NCBI GenBank assembly: GCA_947454665.1
Contig: CANGMU010000017.1
Location: forward strand, 1 to 18,788
Length of the DNA stretch: 18,788 nt
From: Pseudomonadota bacterium
Lineage (GTDB): Bacteria; Pseudomonadota; Gammaproteobacteria; Steroidobacterales; Steroidobacteraceae
Reading direction: 5' to 3'
Positions within the stretch are counted from its first letter, which is position 1, and every line of letters starts with the position of its first letter. Shown here one piece after another: positions 1 through 7,218 of this stretch. Position numbers and translations under genes: made by a program. The notes under the pieces are model-generated. The model was not told where the DNA came from and made no database searches. It saw nothing but the letters and a program-made list of their open reading frames with translations.

Positions 1-601
1 GGCGCGCAGCGCTGAGCGCATCGACGCGGGCTGCCAGGCGATCCACGTCCTCGCGCAGGCGGTCGACATCGCGCAGGAAACCGTCGGATTCCGCGCGCGG
101 CACGAGGTCGCGGCGTTCGTGTGCGAGGTATTCGGCCGCGTTGGTGACCGTGGTGCGCAGGCTGCTGCGCAGCCAGCCGACCGCAGCGCGCGCGACAAGG
201 CCTATCTGGTGCGCCGGCACATCGCCCACCAGCCGCGAGAGTTCTTCTTCGAGGTCGGGATGCAGCAGGGCGCCCAGTTCCTGGAATCGCGCAGCGAGTT
301 CCGCATCGCCTTCCAGCTGCACATCACCGCGACGGATCACGGACTGCGGATCGCTGCCCAGCATCGCCAGCAATGACAGCGGCGTGCCGCGGATCGTGGC
401 ATCGACGCCAGTCATCGCGCTGCCTGACGCATCACGCGAAAGGCGCAGCACGCGGCCCTCGGAGGCCAGCGTCCAGGCCCAGGGCGTGTGCGTGATGTCG
501 ACACGCAGGCAATGGCCTGCAAGCGAGGCGACGAGCTCCGCTGCGCGCGGCGAGGCCGCGACCTGACGGTTCAGCAGGGATTCGATGCGTGCGGTGAGCA
601 T
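1..601 (-). CDS. ubiJ: Ubiquinone biosynthesis accessory factor UbiJ (SCP2 domain), partial at window edge
   Basis: The reading frame is open from an ATG at 601 to the left edge, giving 200 residues with no stop. It starts MLTARIESLLNRQVAASPR and has an SCP2-like lipid-binding domain over roughly residues 1-110 (conserved stretch GDVQLEGDAELAARFQEL). A charged C-terminal coiled coil follows (FLRDVDRLREDVDRLAARV), as in UbiJ. E. coli UbiJ is about 201 residues, so only the extreme C-terminus should be missing. In the known family UbiJ is a non-enzymatic cytosolic factor that binds ubiquinone intermediates and organises the Ubi complex together with UbiK. It lies 13 bases downstream of ubiE, the usual ubiE-ubiJ-ubiB order, so ubiB is expected to the left. 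No strong Shine-Dalgarno is visible before the ATG; translational coupling to ubiE is likely. Confidence 0.9.
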   Translation of the reverse strand, partial: MLTARIESLLNRQVAASPRAAELVASLAGHCLRVDITHTPWAWTLASEGRVLRLSRDASGSAMTGVDATIRGTPLSLLAMLGSDPQSVIRRGDVQLEGDAELAARFQELGALLHPDLEEELSRLVGDVPAHQIGLVARAAVGWLRSSLRTTVTNAAEYLAHERRDLVPRAESDGFLRDVDRLREDVDRLAARVDALSAAR

Positions 602-614
602 GGGCGTGGCGGGC

Positions 615-1373
615 CTAGTAGCGCGAGCCGCGGTGCACGGCGACGATGCCACCGCTGAGGTTGTGATAGCTGCAGTCCTCCAGACCCGCCTCTCGCATCA
701 TGCCGAGCAGCGTTTCCTGGTCCGGATGCTTGCGGATCGATTCGGCGAGGTAGCGATAGCTGTCCTCGTCCTTCGCGACGTACTTGCCGATCAACGGCAT
801 CAGCTTGAAGGAATACGCGTCATAGATCGCGCGGAAGGTCGGGTTCACGACCTGCGAGAACTCCAGCACGATCAGCTGGCCACCGGGCTTGAGGACGCGC
901 CGCATCGAACGCAGCGCGGCGGGCTTGTCCGTGACGTTGCGCAGCCCGAAGCCGATGGTCACGCAGTCGAAGCTGGCGTCCTTGAAGGGCAGGCATTCGG
1001 CATTGGCCTGCGCCACGCGCGTGTTGGCCACCAGGCCGTCGTTGAGCAGGCGGTCGCGTCCTTCAGCGAGCATGGCGGCGTTGATGTCCGTCAGCACGAC
1101 GAGGCCGGCAGGACCCACCTGCGCGGCCATGCCAGCCGACAGGTCGCCGGTGCCGCCGGCGACGTCCAGCGCGGCCTGACCGGGGCGCAGGCGCGTGCAG
1201 GACAGCGTGAAACGCTTCCAGAGGCGGTGGGCGCCGCCGGACATGAGGTCGTTCATCAGGTCGTAGTTGCCCGCGACGGAATCGAACACGCCTCTGACGC
1301 GGCGCGCCTTGTCCTCCCAGGCGACCTTCTCGAAGCCGAAATCCGTCTCTTTGCGCGAATGCTGCTCGGTCAC
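615..1373 (-). CDS. ubiE: Demethylmenaquinone/2-polyprenyl-6-methoxy-benzoquinol C-methyltransferase UbiE
   Basis: This 252-residue protein matches the usual UbiE length of about 251. Class I SAM-dependent methyltransferase motifs are visible: the N-terminal family signature TDFGFEKV (11-18), SVAGNYDLMNDLMS (about 32-45), the SAM-binding motif LDVAGGTGDLS (about 69-79), FGLRNVTDK, and the C-terminal DSYRYLAESIRKHPDQETL. It transfers the C-methyl group in ubiquinone (and, where present, menaquinone) biosynthesis. The start codon is GTG at 1373; there is no earlier in-frame start with a better ribosome site, and the TDFGF motif begins ten residues in, as in homologues. It is the first gene of the ubiE-ubiJ unit. 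An AT-rich core at 1409-1425, with TAAACT on the minus strand as a possible -10, could supply its promoter. Confidence 0.97.
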   Translation of the reverse strand: MTEQHSRKETDFGFEKVAWEDKARRVRGVFDSVAGNYDLMNDLMSGGAHRLWKRFTLSCTRLRPGQAALDVAGGTGDLSAGMAAQVGPAGLVVLTDINAAMLAEGRDRLLNDGLVANTRVAQANAECLPFKDASFDCVTIGFGLRNVTDKPAALRSMRRVLKPGGQLIVLEFSQVVNPTFRAIYDAYSFKLMPLIGKYVAKDEDSYRYLAESIRKHPDQETLLGMMREAGLEDCSYHNLSGGIVAVHRGSRY

Positions 1374-1415
1374 TGGGGACCCTGCCCGGGAGCGGTGGAT
1401 GCAGCCGCTAGTTTA

Positions 1416-1444
1416 TTGAATTCCACAGGGGGCCGGCGCATGAT
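1416..1444 (+). promoter_or_regulatory. Candidate sigma-70 promoter for the small RNA at 1451
   Basis: TTGAAT (1416-1421) and CATGAT (1439-1444) each match four of six consensus positions and are separated by an optimal 17 bases. A start seven bases after the -10 would fall at about 1451, directly at the 5' edge of a stable hairpin. The same AT-rich core could serve the divergent ubiE promoter. The assignment is by inspection only. Confidence 0.35.
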
Positions 1445-1450
1445 CGGCGG

Positions 1451-1531
1451 CAGGTGATCGGCCCTGTTGGGCATCACCGAGTGGGGGTCTTGTTGGAGAT
1501 TAGGCCGGGCGGATGCCCGGCCTTTCTTTTT
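1451..1531 (+). ncRNA. Candidate small structured RNA between ubiE and the DUF971 gene
   Basis: The region holds no gene on either strand but is highly structured. A 5' hairpin pairs GGTGAT (1453-1458) with ATCACC (1473-1478) and GCCC (1461-1464) with GGGC (1469-1472), leaving a TGTT loop and a two-base CG bulge. A G-rich single-stranded linker follows (1479-1501). A classic intrinsic terminator then ends in a T-rich run. The terminator only works on the plus strand, yet no plus-strand protein gene lies upstream in the window, so an approximately 80-nt independent transcript is the simplest reading. GGA trinucleotides occur in the linker and in the terminator loop, but there are too few to call an Rsm/Csr sponge. 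No known RNA family was recognised. Confidence 0.4.
1502..1531 (+). terminator. Intrinsic terminator, plus-strand orientation
   Basis: A perfect nine-base-pair stem pairs AGGCCGGGC (1502-1510) with GCCCGGCCT (1515-1523), with a GGAT loop, followed by TTTCTTTTT (1523-1531). On the minus strand the stem is followed by AATCTCC, so it would not act as an intrinsic terminator for the DUF971 gene. Confidence 0.75.
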
Positions 1532-1541
1532 GGCGCTGCGA

Positions 1542-1910
1542 TCAGGCCGTCCCGCCGGCCCCGGGCTGCTTCAGCAGTCGGTCCCGGTATGCCGCGAGCT
1601 TCGCTGGCATCTCCCGCCCCAGCTCATGCAGGTATTTCCAGGTGAACAGCCCGGAGTCATGCCCGTCGTCGAAAACGAGCTTCACCGCGTACTGCCCGAC
1701 GGGCTCGACCCGCAGGATGCCGACGTTCTGTTTGCCGGTGACGAGGACCGCCTGGCCGGGCCCGTGGCCCTGGACCTCGGCGGAGGGGGAATGCACCCGC
1801 AGGTATTCGAAGGGCAGATCGAAGGCGCGGCCGTCGTCGAAGGCGACGTGCAGGAGCCGGGACCGGCTCCGGAGGGTGATCTGTACGGGTATCGGGTTCG
1901 TGGGGTCCAT
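1542..1910 (-). CDS. DUF971 (gamma-butyrobetaine hydroxylase-like N-terminal domain) protein
   Basis: This is a 122-residue protein consisting of a single DUF971/GBBH-like N-terminal domain. Family features are LPFEYLRVHSPSAEVQGHG (about 32-50), GILRVEPVGQYAVKLVFDDGH (about 64-84) and the closing SGLFTWKYLHELG. The frame extends upstream to 2048, but that extension runs antisense through the THX gene. The ATG at 1910 gives the standard domain start (MDPTNPIPVQITL) and was chosen. The domain is a small metal-binding-type fold of uncertain function. In Pseudomonas-like genomes it commonly sits between hslVU and ubiE, and here it is also upstream of ubiE on the same strand. The downstream hairpin at 1502-1523 lacks a U-tract in this direction, so read-through toward ubiE is possible. 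Confidence 0.9.
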   Translation of the reverse strand: MDPTNPIPVQITLRSRSRLLHVAFDDGRAFDLPFEYLRVHSPSAEVQGHGPGQAVLVTGKQNVGILRVEPVGQYAVKLVFDDGHDSGLFTWKYLHELGREMPAKLAAYRDRLLKQPGAGGTA

Positions 1911-1967
1911 GGTTCCGGCGACTCTGGTAGACTCCGCCCCCCTTTTCAAGGTTTCCGGAGATTTGTC
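1911..1967. promoter_or_regulatory. Divergent control region between the DUF971 and THX genes
   Basis: Only 57 bases separate the two divergent start codons. On the plus strand TGGTAGACT (1925-1933) resembles an extended -10 element (TG-N-TAGACT), with no good -35 at the right distance. GGAG at 1957-1960 is the THX ribosome site, seven bases before its ATG. Confidence 0.35.
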
Positions 1968-2090
1968 ATGGGCAAGGGTGACCGCAGGACCCGTCGCGGC
2001 AAGATTTACGCCGGTTCGTTCGGCAAGTCGCGTCCGAAGGCCGGCCACAAGGCCGCTGCCGCACCGGCCGCTGCTTCGAAGAAGAAGTAA
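1968..2090 (+). CDS. 30S ribosomal protein THX (bTHX family)
   Basis: This 40-residue, strongly basic protein begins MGKGDRRTRRGKIYAGSFGK, which matches the THX signature (MGKGDRKTRRGKI...G..G..RP). It ends in an Ala/Lys-rich tail (AAPAAASKKK). In Thermus the homologue THX is a short peptide bound at the top of the 30S head. Related genes occur in many proteobacteria. A longer in-frame opening starts at 1467, but it crosses a terminator and the DUF971 gene antisense. The ATG at 1968 with GGAG seven bases upstream is clearly the true start. It is transcribed alone, divergent from the DUF971 gene, and followed by a hairpin. Confidence 0.9.
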   Translation: MGKGDRRTRRGKIYAGSFGKSRPKAGHKAAAAPAAASKKK

Positions 2091-2101
2091 GCCGCTCGTG
2101 A

Positions 2102-2130
2102 CCCGCTACGCACCGTAGCGGGCTCGTTTC
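2102..2130 (+). terminator. Probable terminator of the THX gene
   Basis: A perfect nine-base-pair stem pairs CCCGCTACG (2102-2110) with CGTAGCGGG (2114-2122) around a CAC loop, starting 12 bases after the THX stop. The following CTCGTTTC is only weakly T-rich. On the minus strand, where it could serve the convergent cyclase gene, there is no T-run. Confidence 0.5.
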
Positions 2131-2203
2131 ACGCCGACGCGCTTCCCGACGTGTTCGACGCCTCCCCAGAGAGGGCGTTGGGCCGGGGAGACGTGCGTCC
2201 GCC

Positions 2204-2983
2204 TCAGTCTTCGAGGATCGCCACGGCCCGCGTCCAGCCGGCCGAGGCGCCCCGGATCTTGTGCGGGAAACAGCTGACCGTGAACCCGTGGGGTGGCAGG
2301 GCCTCGAGGTTGTGCAGCTTTTCCAGGTGGCAGTAGCCGATGTCCCGGCCTGCACGATGTCCTTCCCAGACGAGTGAGTAATCCCCGGTCTCGGCCACGC
2401 GCCGCGCCGTGTGGCTGAACGGCGCATCCCAGCTCCACGCGTCGGTGCCGGTCACGCGCACGCCGCGTGAGGTCAGGTACATGGTGGCTTCATAGCCCAT
2501 GCCGCAGCCGATGTTCACGAAGTCCGGGTTGCCCACCGCGCCGCCCGCGGCGGTGTTCACCAGGACGATGTCGAGTGGCTGCAGGACGTGGCCTATCCGC
2601 GCGAGCTCGGCTTCCACTTCCGCGGCCGTGACCACATGCCCGTCCGGCAGGTGGCGGAAGTCCAGCTTCACGCCCGGCTGGAAGCACCACTCCAGCGGCA
2701 CTTCGTCGATCGTGAGCGCCGGCTTGCCGCCGTCCTGCGTGGGATGGAAATGCCAGGGCGCGTCCAGGTGCGTGCCGTTGTGCGTCGTCAGCGTGACGGT
2801 CTCCGCCGCCGCGAAGCCTTCGCCGCCCGGCATGGCATCGGCCGTGAGCCCCGGGAAGAAGCGCTCGGCATCCGGCATCGTGTCCATGTGCGACTGGTAG
2901 GTGATCTTCGGCCGCATGAACGGCGGGTCGGTGATCACGTCGTTCTCGAGGAAGATCGACAGGTCGATGAATCGGCGCGGCAT
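2204..2983 (-). CDS. Cyclase family metal-dependent hydrolase (kynurenine formamidase-like fold)
   Basis: The protein has 259 residues, typical for the cyclase/KynB superfamily. The metal-site motif H-N-G-T-H-x-D-x-P-x-H-F is complete: H68, H72, D74 and H78. Relatives hydrolyse amides or lactones, or act as isatin hydrolases, using Mn or Zn ions. Uncharacterised members recur in aromatic degradation clusters. It starts 19 bases after the alpha/beta hydrolase stop with AAGGGA just upstream of the ATG, so it is the last gene of the minus-strand catabolic operon. In this setting it probably hydrolyses or isomerises a ring-cleavage product, possibly a lactone. That role is inferred from context. 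The active-site motif is clear, but the substrate cannot be assigned. Confidence 0.9.
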   Translation of the reverse strand: MPRRFIDLSIFLENDVITDPPFMRPKITYQSHMDTMPDAERFFPGLTADAMPGGEGFAAAETVTLTTHNGTHLDAPWHFHPTQDGGKPALTIDEVPLEWCFQPGVKLDFRHLPDGHVVTAAEVEAELARIGHVLQPLDIVLVNTAAGGAVGNPDFVNIGCGMGYEATMYLTSRGVRVTGTDAWSWDAPFSHTARRVAETGDYSLVWEGHRAGRDIGYCHLEKLHNLEALPPHGFTVSCFPHKIRGASAGWTRAVAILED

Positions 2984-3002
2984 GGTGGTCCCTTTGCGTG
3001 TC

Positions 3003-4160
3003 TTATCGTGCAGACCCGCCGAGCGTGTCGGCGAACCAGTCGGCGATGTAATCCCGGCCGAAGCTCATGTTGTCGGCGCCGACGTGCTCGACGCCGCCTT
3101 CACGTGCGGTGAACAGCTTCAGTTCGCGTCGTGGCGAGTTCACCAGTTGTGCGTGGCTCTGATGGGCATAGTCGACACTGATCTGTCGGTCGCCGGCGCC
3201 ATGCGTGACGAGGAAGGGCACGCGAATGCGTTCCATCACGCCGTTGAGGTGCATGTCCTTCGACTTCTCGAGGAAATCCGCCATGTCCGTGGCACCGAAG
3301 ACCCAGTGCACATGCGACCAGTAGTGCGGCACAGGGTTCTCGCCTTCGCGGCGCAGGCGCTTCTGCTGCACTTCGGCCCAGTTGTGGTTGGCGCCCCAGG
3401 CCGCGCCGCTGGCAAAGCGCGGCTCGAAGGCCACCGCGCGCGGCGCGAAGTGTCCGCCCAGCGAGATGCCCGTCATGCCCAGCTGCGTGCCATCCACGTC
3501 CGCTTGCGCCTGCAGCCAGTCGACGGCGGGCGATGCCCAGCGTTCGCTGTAAGGCGTCGCGGGCAGGCCCTGCAGGCGCAGGGCTTCGCCGGTGCCGGGC
3601 TGGTCGACGCAGAGCGTGGAGATGCCGCGGCGAGCCAGCGCCTGCGGCAGGCCCGACCAGAACAGCAGCTCCTTGCAGCTGTCGAGCCCGTTGCAATACA
3701 CGACTGTGGGTCGGGGGCCGCTGCCTTCGCCCGGCACGAACAGCGCGGGCATCGTGCCTTGCGGCAGCGGCACCTCCACGCGTCTCACGAGGCTGTGTTC
3801 GAGCTTCAGTGCCTGCTCGAAGCTGGCGCGTGCCCGCGCATAGGTGGCCTCGCGTGCAGCATGGCCGCGGCCCTGCATGCGTTCGGCGACGAAGAGATAC
3901 AGCGCGGCGCGATGCAGCTTGGCGGATGCCGACAGGCCATGGCCGCGCGCTTCATCTTCCGCGGCCAGTTGCGCGAGCGTCTCGGCGCCGTTCATCCACG
4001 CGGCGAGGAAGTCGGCCGTGCCGACGTCTTCACCGCGCCCGGCGCGGTCGCGTACCGGCGCGCACATGTCGAGGATCTCGCCGATACGGCCGCCGCTTTC
4101 CAGCGCAATGGCGATCGACAGGTTCCAGACGTAGTTGGGGAAGTATTCGAACAGGGCCAC
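3003..4160 (-). CDS. Alpha/beta hydrolase, dihydroxypseudooxynicotine hydrolase-like
   Basis: This 385-residue protein has an N-terminal helical region (about 1-120, beginning VALFEYFPNYVWNLSIAIAL) ahead of an alpha/beta-hydrolase core. That architecture is typical of 2,6-dihydroxypseudooxynicotine hydrolase and FrsA-like esterases. The nucleophile elbow is G-I-S-L-G (Ser233), with Asp324 in HGAGDRQ and His359 in GGVEHVG completing the triad. The frame opens upstream to 4442, but that part is antiparallel-frame shadow of the dioxygenase gene. The GTG at 4160 lies four bases after the dioxygenase stop and gives the family's usual N-terminus. The nicotine-pathway relative cleaves a C-C bond next to a ketone, so hydrolysis of a ring-fission product is a reasonable inference. 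Simple esterase activity is the alternative. Confidence 0.88.
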   Translation of the reverse strand: MALFEYFPNYVWNLSIAIALESGGRIGEILDMCAPVRDRAGRGEDVGTADFLAAWMNGAETLAQLAAEDEARGHGLSASAKLHRAALYLFVAERMQGRGHAAREATYARARASFEQALKLEHSLVRRVEVPLPQGTMPALFVPGEGSGPRPTVVYCNGLDSCKELLFWSGLPQALARRGISTLCVDQPGTGEALRLQGLPATPYSERWASPAVDWLQAQADVDGTQLGMTGISLGGHFAPRAVAFEPRFASGAAWGANHNWAEVQQKRLRREGENPVPHYWSHVHWVFGATDMADFLEKSKDMHLNGVMERIRVPFLVTHGAGDRQISVDYAHQSHAQLVNSPRRELKLFTAREGGVEHVGADNMSFGRDYIADWFADTLGGSAR

Positions 4161-4164
4161 GGCG

Positions 4165-5073
4165 TCAGTCTTCCACGGGCTGGAAGAGCCCGGCGTCAGG
4201 CTTCGGGTGCGGCATCGTGTGCGGGCCACCGGTACCGATGCCCCACTGGTCCATGACCTGCTTGTTCGGCACATGGACCGTCGCCACATGGCGGTCGTCA
4301 TCCACGGTGTCCAGGTCCGCGGTGTATTCCACGGCAAAGCCGTTCGGCGTGACGAAATAGCTGAAGGTGTTGTTGCCGGCCGTGTGTCGGCCAGGTCCCC
4401 AGGAGATGTTCGTGCCCTGGTCACGAAGGCGCTGGATGCCACGCATCATCGAATCCACGCTCGGCACGTCATACGCGACATGGTTGAGGCAGGGCGGCCC
4501 CGGCAGGATCGCGATCCGGTGGTGCGCCGAATTGCAGCGCAGGAAGCACATGAAATCGCCGAGCCAGTCCGAGATGCGGAAGCCCAGCACATCCGTGAAG
4601 AAGCGCACCAGCGCCTGGTGGTCCGGCGAGTGCAGCACGATATGGCTGATGCGACGGGGCAGGGCATCCCAGTGGCCGAGTTCCCGCTGCGGCCCGCGGG
4701 CCACGTCGCAGGAGATCTCGAAGGGCAGGCCATCCGGGCTGAAGAAGCGGAAGCCATAGCCGCCGCCGGGCGACGTGAGCGCACGCGGACCGTGGATGAG
4801 GCGCGCGCCCGAGGCGGCGACCTGCTGCGCGAGGGCCTCCACATCGGCGGGGGTGGCTGCAGCGAGCGCAATGAGGTCGACGCGGTTGGCCGCGGCCTGC
4901 CGCAGCTTCACGACGAAAGGCTCATCGTGGCCGGGCGTGCGGAACCAGACCCGGCCGTCGGATGCGGCCGTTTCTTCAAGCCCCCAGGTCTCAGTGTAGA
5001 AAAGACGTTCGACTTCAAGATCCACGACGCCGTAGGCGACGTGGCGGATTTCACTGACTCGGCTGTGGGACAT
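4165..5073 (-). CDS. Type I extradiol ring-cleavage dioxygenase (VOC/glyoxalase superfamily)
   Basis: The 302 residues form two tandem VOC modules, N-terminal about 7-125 and catalytic C-terminal about 142-255, as in BphC. The Fe(II) facial triad fits H144 (RISHIVLHSPD), H198 (CLNHVAYDV) and E249 (GFAVEYTAD). Two further expected catalytic histidines are present around H184/185 and H230 (GPGRHTAGNN). The family cleaves catechol-type rings adjacent to the diol using O2. ATG 5073 has GGAG five bases upstream and was preferred. An ATG at 5100 overlaps the monooxygenase stop as TGATG and would add nine residues. The gene is coupled to the FAD monooxygenase upstream, which could make its diol substrate, and to the hydrolase downstream. 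The precise substrate is unknown. Confidence 0.9.
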   Translation of the reverse strand: MSHSRVSEIRHVAYGVVDLEVERLFYTETWGLEETAASDGRVWFRTPGHDEPFVVKLRQAAANRVDLIALAAATPADVEALAQQVAASGARLIHGPRALTSPGGGYGFRFFSPDGLPFEISCDVARGPQRELGHWDALPRRISHIVLHSPDHQALVRFFTDVLGFRISDWLGDFMCFLRCNSAHHRIAILPGPPCLNHVAYDVPSVDSMMRGIQRLRDQGTNISWGPGRHTAGNNTFSYFVTPNGFAVEYTADLDTVDDDRHVATVHVPNKQVMDQWGIGTGGPHTMPHPKPDAGLFQPVED

Positions 5074-5099
5074 GGGTGCTCCGGTCGACAGGACGGACA

Positions 5100-6215
5100 T
5101 CAGATGGGTTGGGCCACGACATCGAACATGGCCTTCGTGGTGGCGGCCTGGTCCACGCGCGGCCCGGTGCCCAGCTGGCTGCGGCACAACGACAGGGACG
5201 CTTCGACGATGAAGCGGCACCGCTCGTAACGGCGATCGCGATAGGCGGTGAACGCCGCTTCCGGCGTGGCCTGCTTGTCGATCTCGTCGGCGAGCACGAG
5301 GGCATCCTCGATGGCCATGCCCGCGCCCTGGCCGAGGTGCGGCGTCGTGGTGTGCACGGCATCGCCCAGCAGGACGACGCGGCCGTGATGCCAGGGGCCT
5401 TCGAGGAACAGCCAGTGCAGGGGGCGATAGACCACCTCGGCCGGATCGGTGATCTGGTCGCGCAAGGCGGCGATGCGCGGTGCGGCCTGCGCGAGCTTGG
5501 CACGCATGGCGGTGGCCAGTTCATCCGCCGCGTAGCGCGGGTTGCCCGGCTCGGGCGTCGTCACGAAGAGGTACATCAGATCGGTCGACAGCGGCACCAG
5601 CCCCATGCCGATGGGGCCCTCGTAGGCGTGCAGGCCCACGACATCCGCCGGGCGTGCAAAGTTGTGGCGCCAGACCGCCTGGCCGGTGAACTGCGGCGAA
5701 GGTGCATCCGGCAGGCACTGGCTGCGCGTGCGCGACTGCAGCCCGTCCGCGCCGACCACGAGGTCGAAGCGTTCGCTGCCGCCATCGGAGAACTGCACCG
5801 TCACGCCCGCGCCATCGTCCTGCAGCGCGGACGCCGTCAGCCCGAGGCGGATGGTGGCGCCGGCGGCTTTTGCGCGGCGACCCAGCAATTCATGCAGCGC
5901 GCGGCGACCGATGCCGAGGTTGGCGGGCAGACCCTCGACCAAGCGATGCGAGGGCACCTTCGCGACGCAACGGCCGTCAGGCAGATAGACCTCGACGTGC
6001 TCGAAGCCGAAGCCGGAGGCGAGGTAGTCATCGAGGATCCCGAGCTGTTGCGCGGCGCGCAGCACGTTGGCCTGCTGGATGATCCCGACGCCATACACCT
6101 GCCAGTCGGGATCCTTCTCGATGACGGTGACGTGGTGTCCTGCATTGCCCAGTGCGATGGCCGCGGACAGTCCGCCGATGCCGCCGCCCACGATCAGGAT
6201 TTTTTGTGCCTGCAT
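5100..6215 (-). CDS. FAD-dependent aromatic monooxygenase (class A flavoprotein hydroxylase)
   Basis: The 371-residue protein has the three signatures of group A flavin hydroxylases: GGGIGG at 10-15 with an acidic E33 closing the FAD Rossmann fold, the GADG motif at 155-158, and GDAVHTTTPHLGQGAGMAIEDA at 284-305 for FAD ribityl contacts. Relatives such as salicylate and 3-hydroxybenzoate hydroxylases insert oxygen into phenolic rings using NAD(P)H and O2. It is the first enzyme gene after the LysR regulator on the same strand, with about 100 bases between them. Its stop overlaps a possible dioxygenase start. Context suggests it hydroxylates or decarboxylatively hydroxylates a phenol to the diol or hydroquinone cleaved by the next enzyme. 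The substrate is not identifiable by eye. Confidence 0.92.
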   Translation of the reverse strand: MQAQKILIVGGGIGGLSAAIALGNAGHHVTVIEKDPDWQVYGVGIIQQANVLRAAQQLGILDDYLASGFGFEHVEVYLPDGRCVAKVPSHRLVEGLPANLGIGRRALHELLGRRAKAAGATIRLGLTASALQDDGAGVTVQFSDGGSERFDLVVGADGLQSRTRSQCLPDAPSPQFTGQAVWRHNFARPADVVGLHAYEGPIGMGLVPLSTDLMYLFVTTPEPGNPRYAADELATAMRAKLAQAAPRIAALRDQITDPAEVVYRPLHWLFLEGPWHHGRVVLLGDAVHTTTPHLGQGAGMAIEDALVLADEIDKQATPEAAFTAYRDRRYERCRFIVEASLSLCRSQLGTGPRVDQAATTKAMFDVVAQPI

Positions 6216-6245
6216 GTCCCTGCTTCCCCTAAATGCCGTGGCGCA

Positions 6246-6254
6246 GGGATACCA
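6246..6254 (-). promoter_or_regulatory. Possible shared regulatory motif upstream of the monooxygenase gene
   Basis: Read on the minus strand this is TGGTATCCC, about 30 bases before the monooxygenase ATG at 6215. It is embedded in the inverted repeat GTGG-N10-CCAC. The identical nine bases occur in the same orientation relative to the divergent FAH gene at 7277-7285. It could be a LysR half-site, but nine bases can recur by chance. Confidence 0.2.
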
Positions 6255-6314
6255 CGTCGCCGCCGGCTGGAAAAACGAAAGCGTCGATGCCCGGCGATAG
6301 AAGCCGCTGATGGG

Positions 6315-7218
6315 TCAGGTCACCACGGCCGCATGGAGTTGCCCGATCAGCCAGCGCAAGGCGGGATCCTGGGCACGGGCGCGGTGGTATTGCACCCTTT
6401 CGCCCATCGCAGGCAGTTCGAAAGGCAGCGGCTGCCAGGCCAGCGGCAGCCGCGTGGCCAGCGTGCGCGCGAGCCGCTCGTGCATCACGGAGATCCGACT
6501 CGTGCCCAGCAGCAGGTCCGGCACTTGCGTGAACGAGGCCGCGCGGATCTCGATGCGACGTTCGCGCCGGCGTGCCAGCAGCTGGCTTTCCGCAAAGGAG
6601 CCGCGCTGGATGGCGCCGATGCCCACCACGACGTGACCGGCCGAATGGAATTCTTCCAGCGAGAGGGGGCGCGCCAGCAGCGGGTTGGCGGCGCAGCCGA
6701 CGACGACGTGGCGTTCTTCGAACAGGAGCTCGCTCGGATGATCGGGCAGGCAGTGCTCCTGCGGCACGATCAGCAGGTCGAGGCTGCCTTGCTCGAGTCG
6801 CAGCAGCGGCGGCTTCCGAAGGTGGTTGCAGGTCCAGCTTCACGCCCGGCGCTTCTCGTTGCAGCGTGGCGACCAGCTGGGGCCCGAGCACGGTGACCAG
6901 GTAATCCGACAGGCAGAGGCTGAACCAGCGGTCGGCCGTTGCGGGATCGAAGCGGCGGGACTGCAGCAGCTTGCCGTCGATATCGGCCAGCACCGTCGCC
7001 AGCATCGGCTGCAATTCCAGGGCGCGGGGCGTGGCGATCATCCGCTTGCCGTGCTGCTGGAGCAGCGGGTCGTCGAAGTATTCCCGCAGTCGCGCCAGCG
7101 CGGCACTGACCGAGGGTTGGCTCAGATGAAGCCGCTCGGCAGCGCGCGAGACGCTGCATTCGGCCAGCAGCACATCCAGCGCCACCAGCAGGTTCAGGTC
7201 GAGACCCTTGAATCGCAT
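6315..7218 (-). pseudogene. LysR-family regulator, disrupted by one frameshift
   Basis: The N-terminal frame from ATG 7218 encodes a typical LysR helix-turn-helix (MRFKGLDLNLLVALDVLLAE..., HTH about 22-41), close in style to the NodD-type subgroup. It continues into the effector domain as far as GVKLDLQPPSE. From there the homologous protein continues in another frame (LLRLEQGSLDLLIVPQEHC) to a stop at 6315. The switch lies in about 6800-6825, in the GCCGCCGCTGCTG stretch. One extra base there accounts for it: removing a G restores SEAPLLRLEQ. The total span equals a normal LysR of about 300 residues, and the downstream part is otherwise intact. This could be a recent mutation or a sequencing error. 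It is divergent from the FAH gene and co-directional with the monooxygenase operon, the usual place for a pathway activator. Confidence 0.82.

Noticed and set aside
2901..4256. A 451-codon plus-strand open frame
   Set aside because: It is antisense to the alpha/beta hydrolase, whose catalytic triad and family pattern are clear; no domain is visible in the plus-strand product.
4161..4442. N-terminal extension of the alpha/beta hydrolase to 4442
   Set aside because: The extra residues are an out-of-frame reading of the dioxygenase gene, rich in Ser, Thr and Arg, and unlike the family. The GTG at 4160 fits better.
5076..6896. A 606-codon open frame on the plus strand
   Set aside because: It is antisense to the FAD monooxygenase and LysR genes, matches no family, and its length reflects GC-rich codon bias on the opposite strand.
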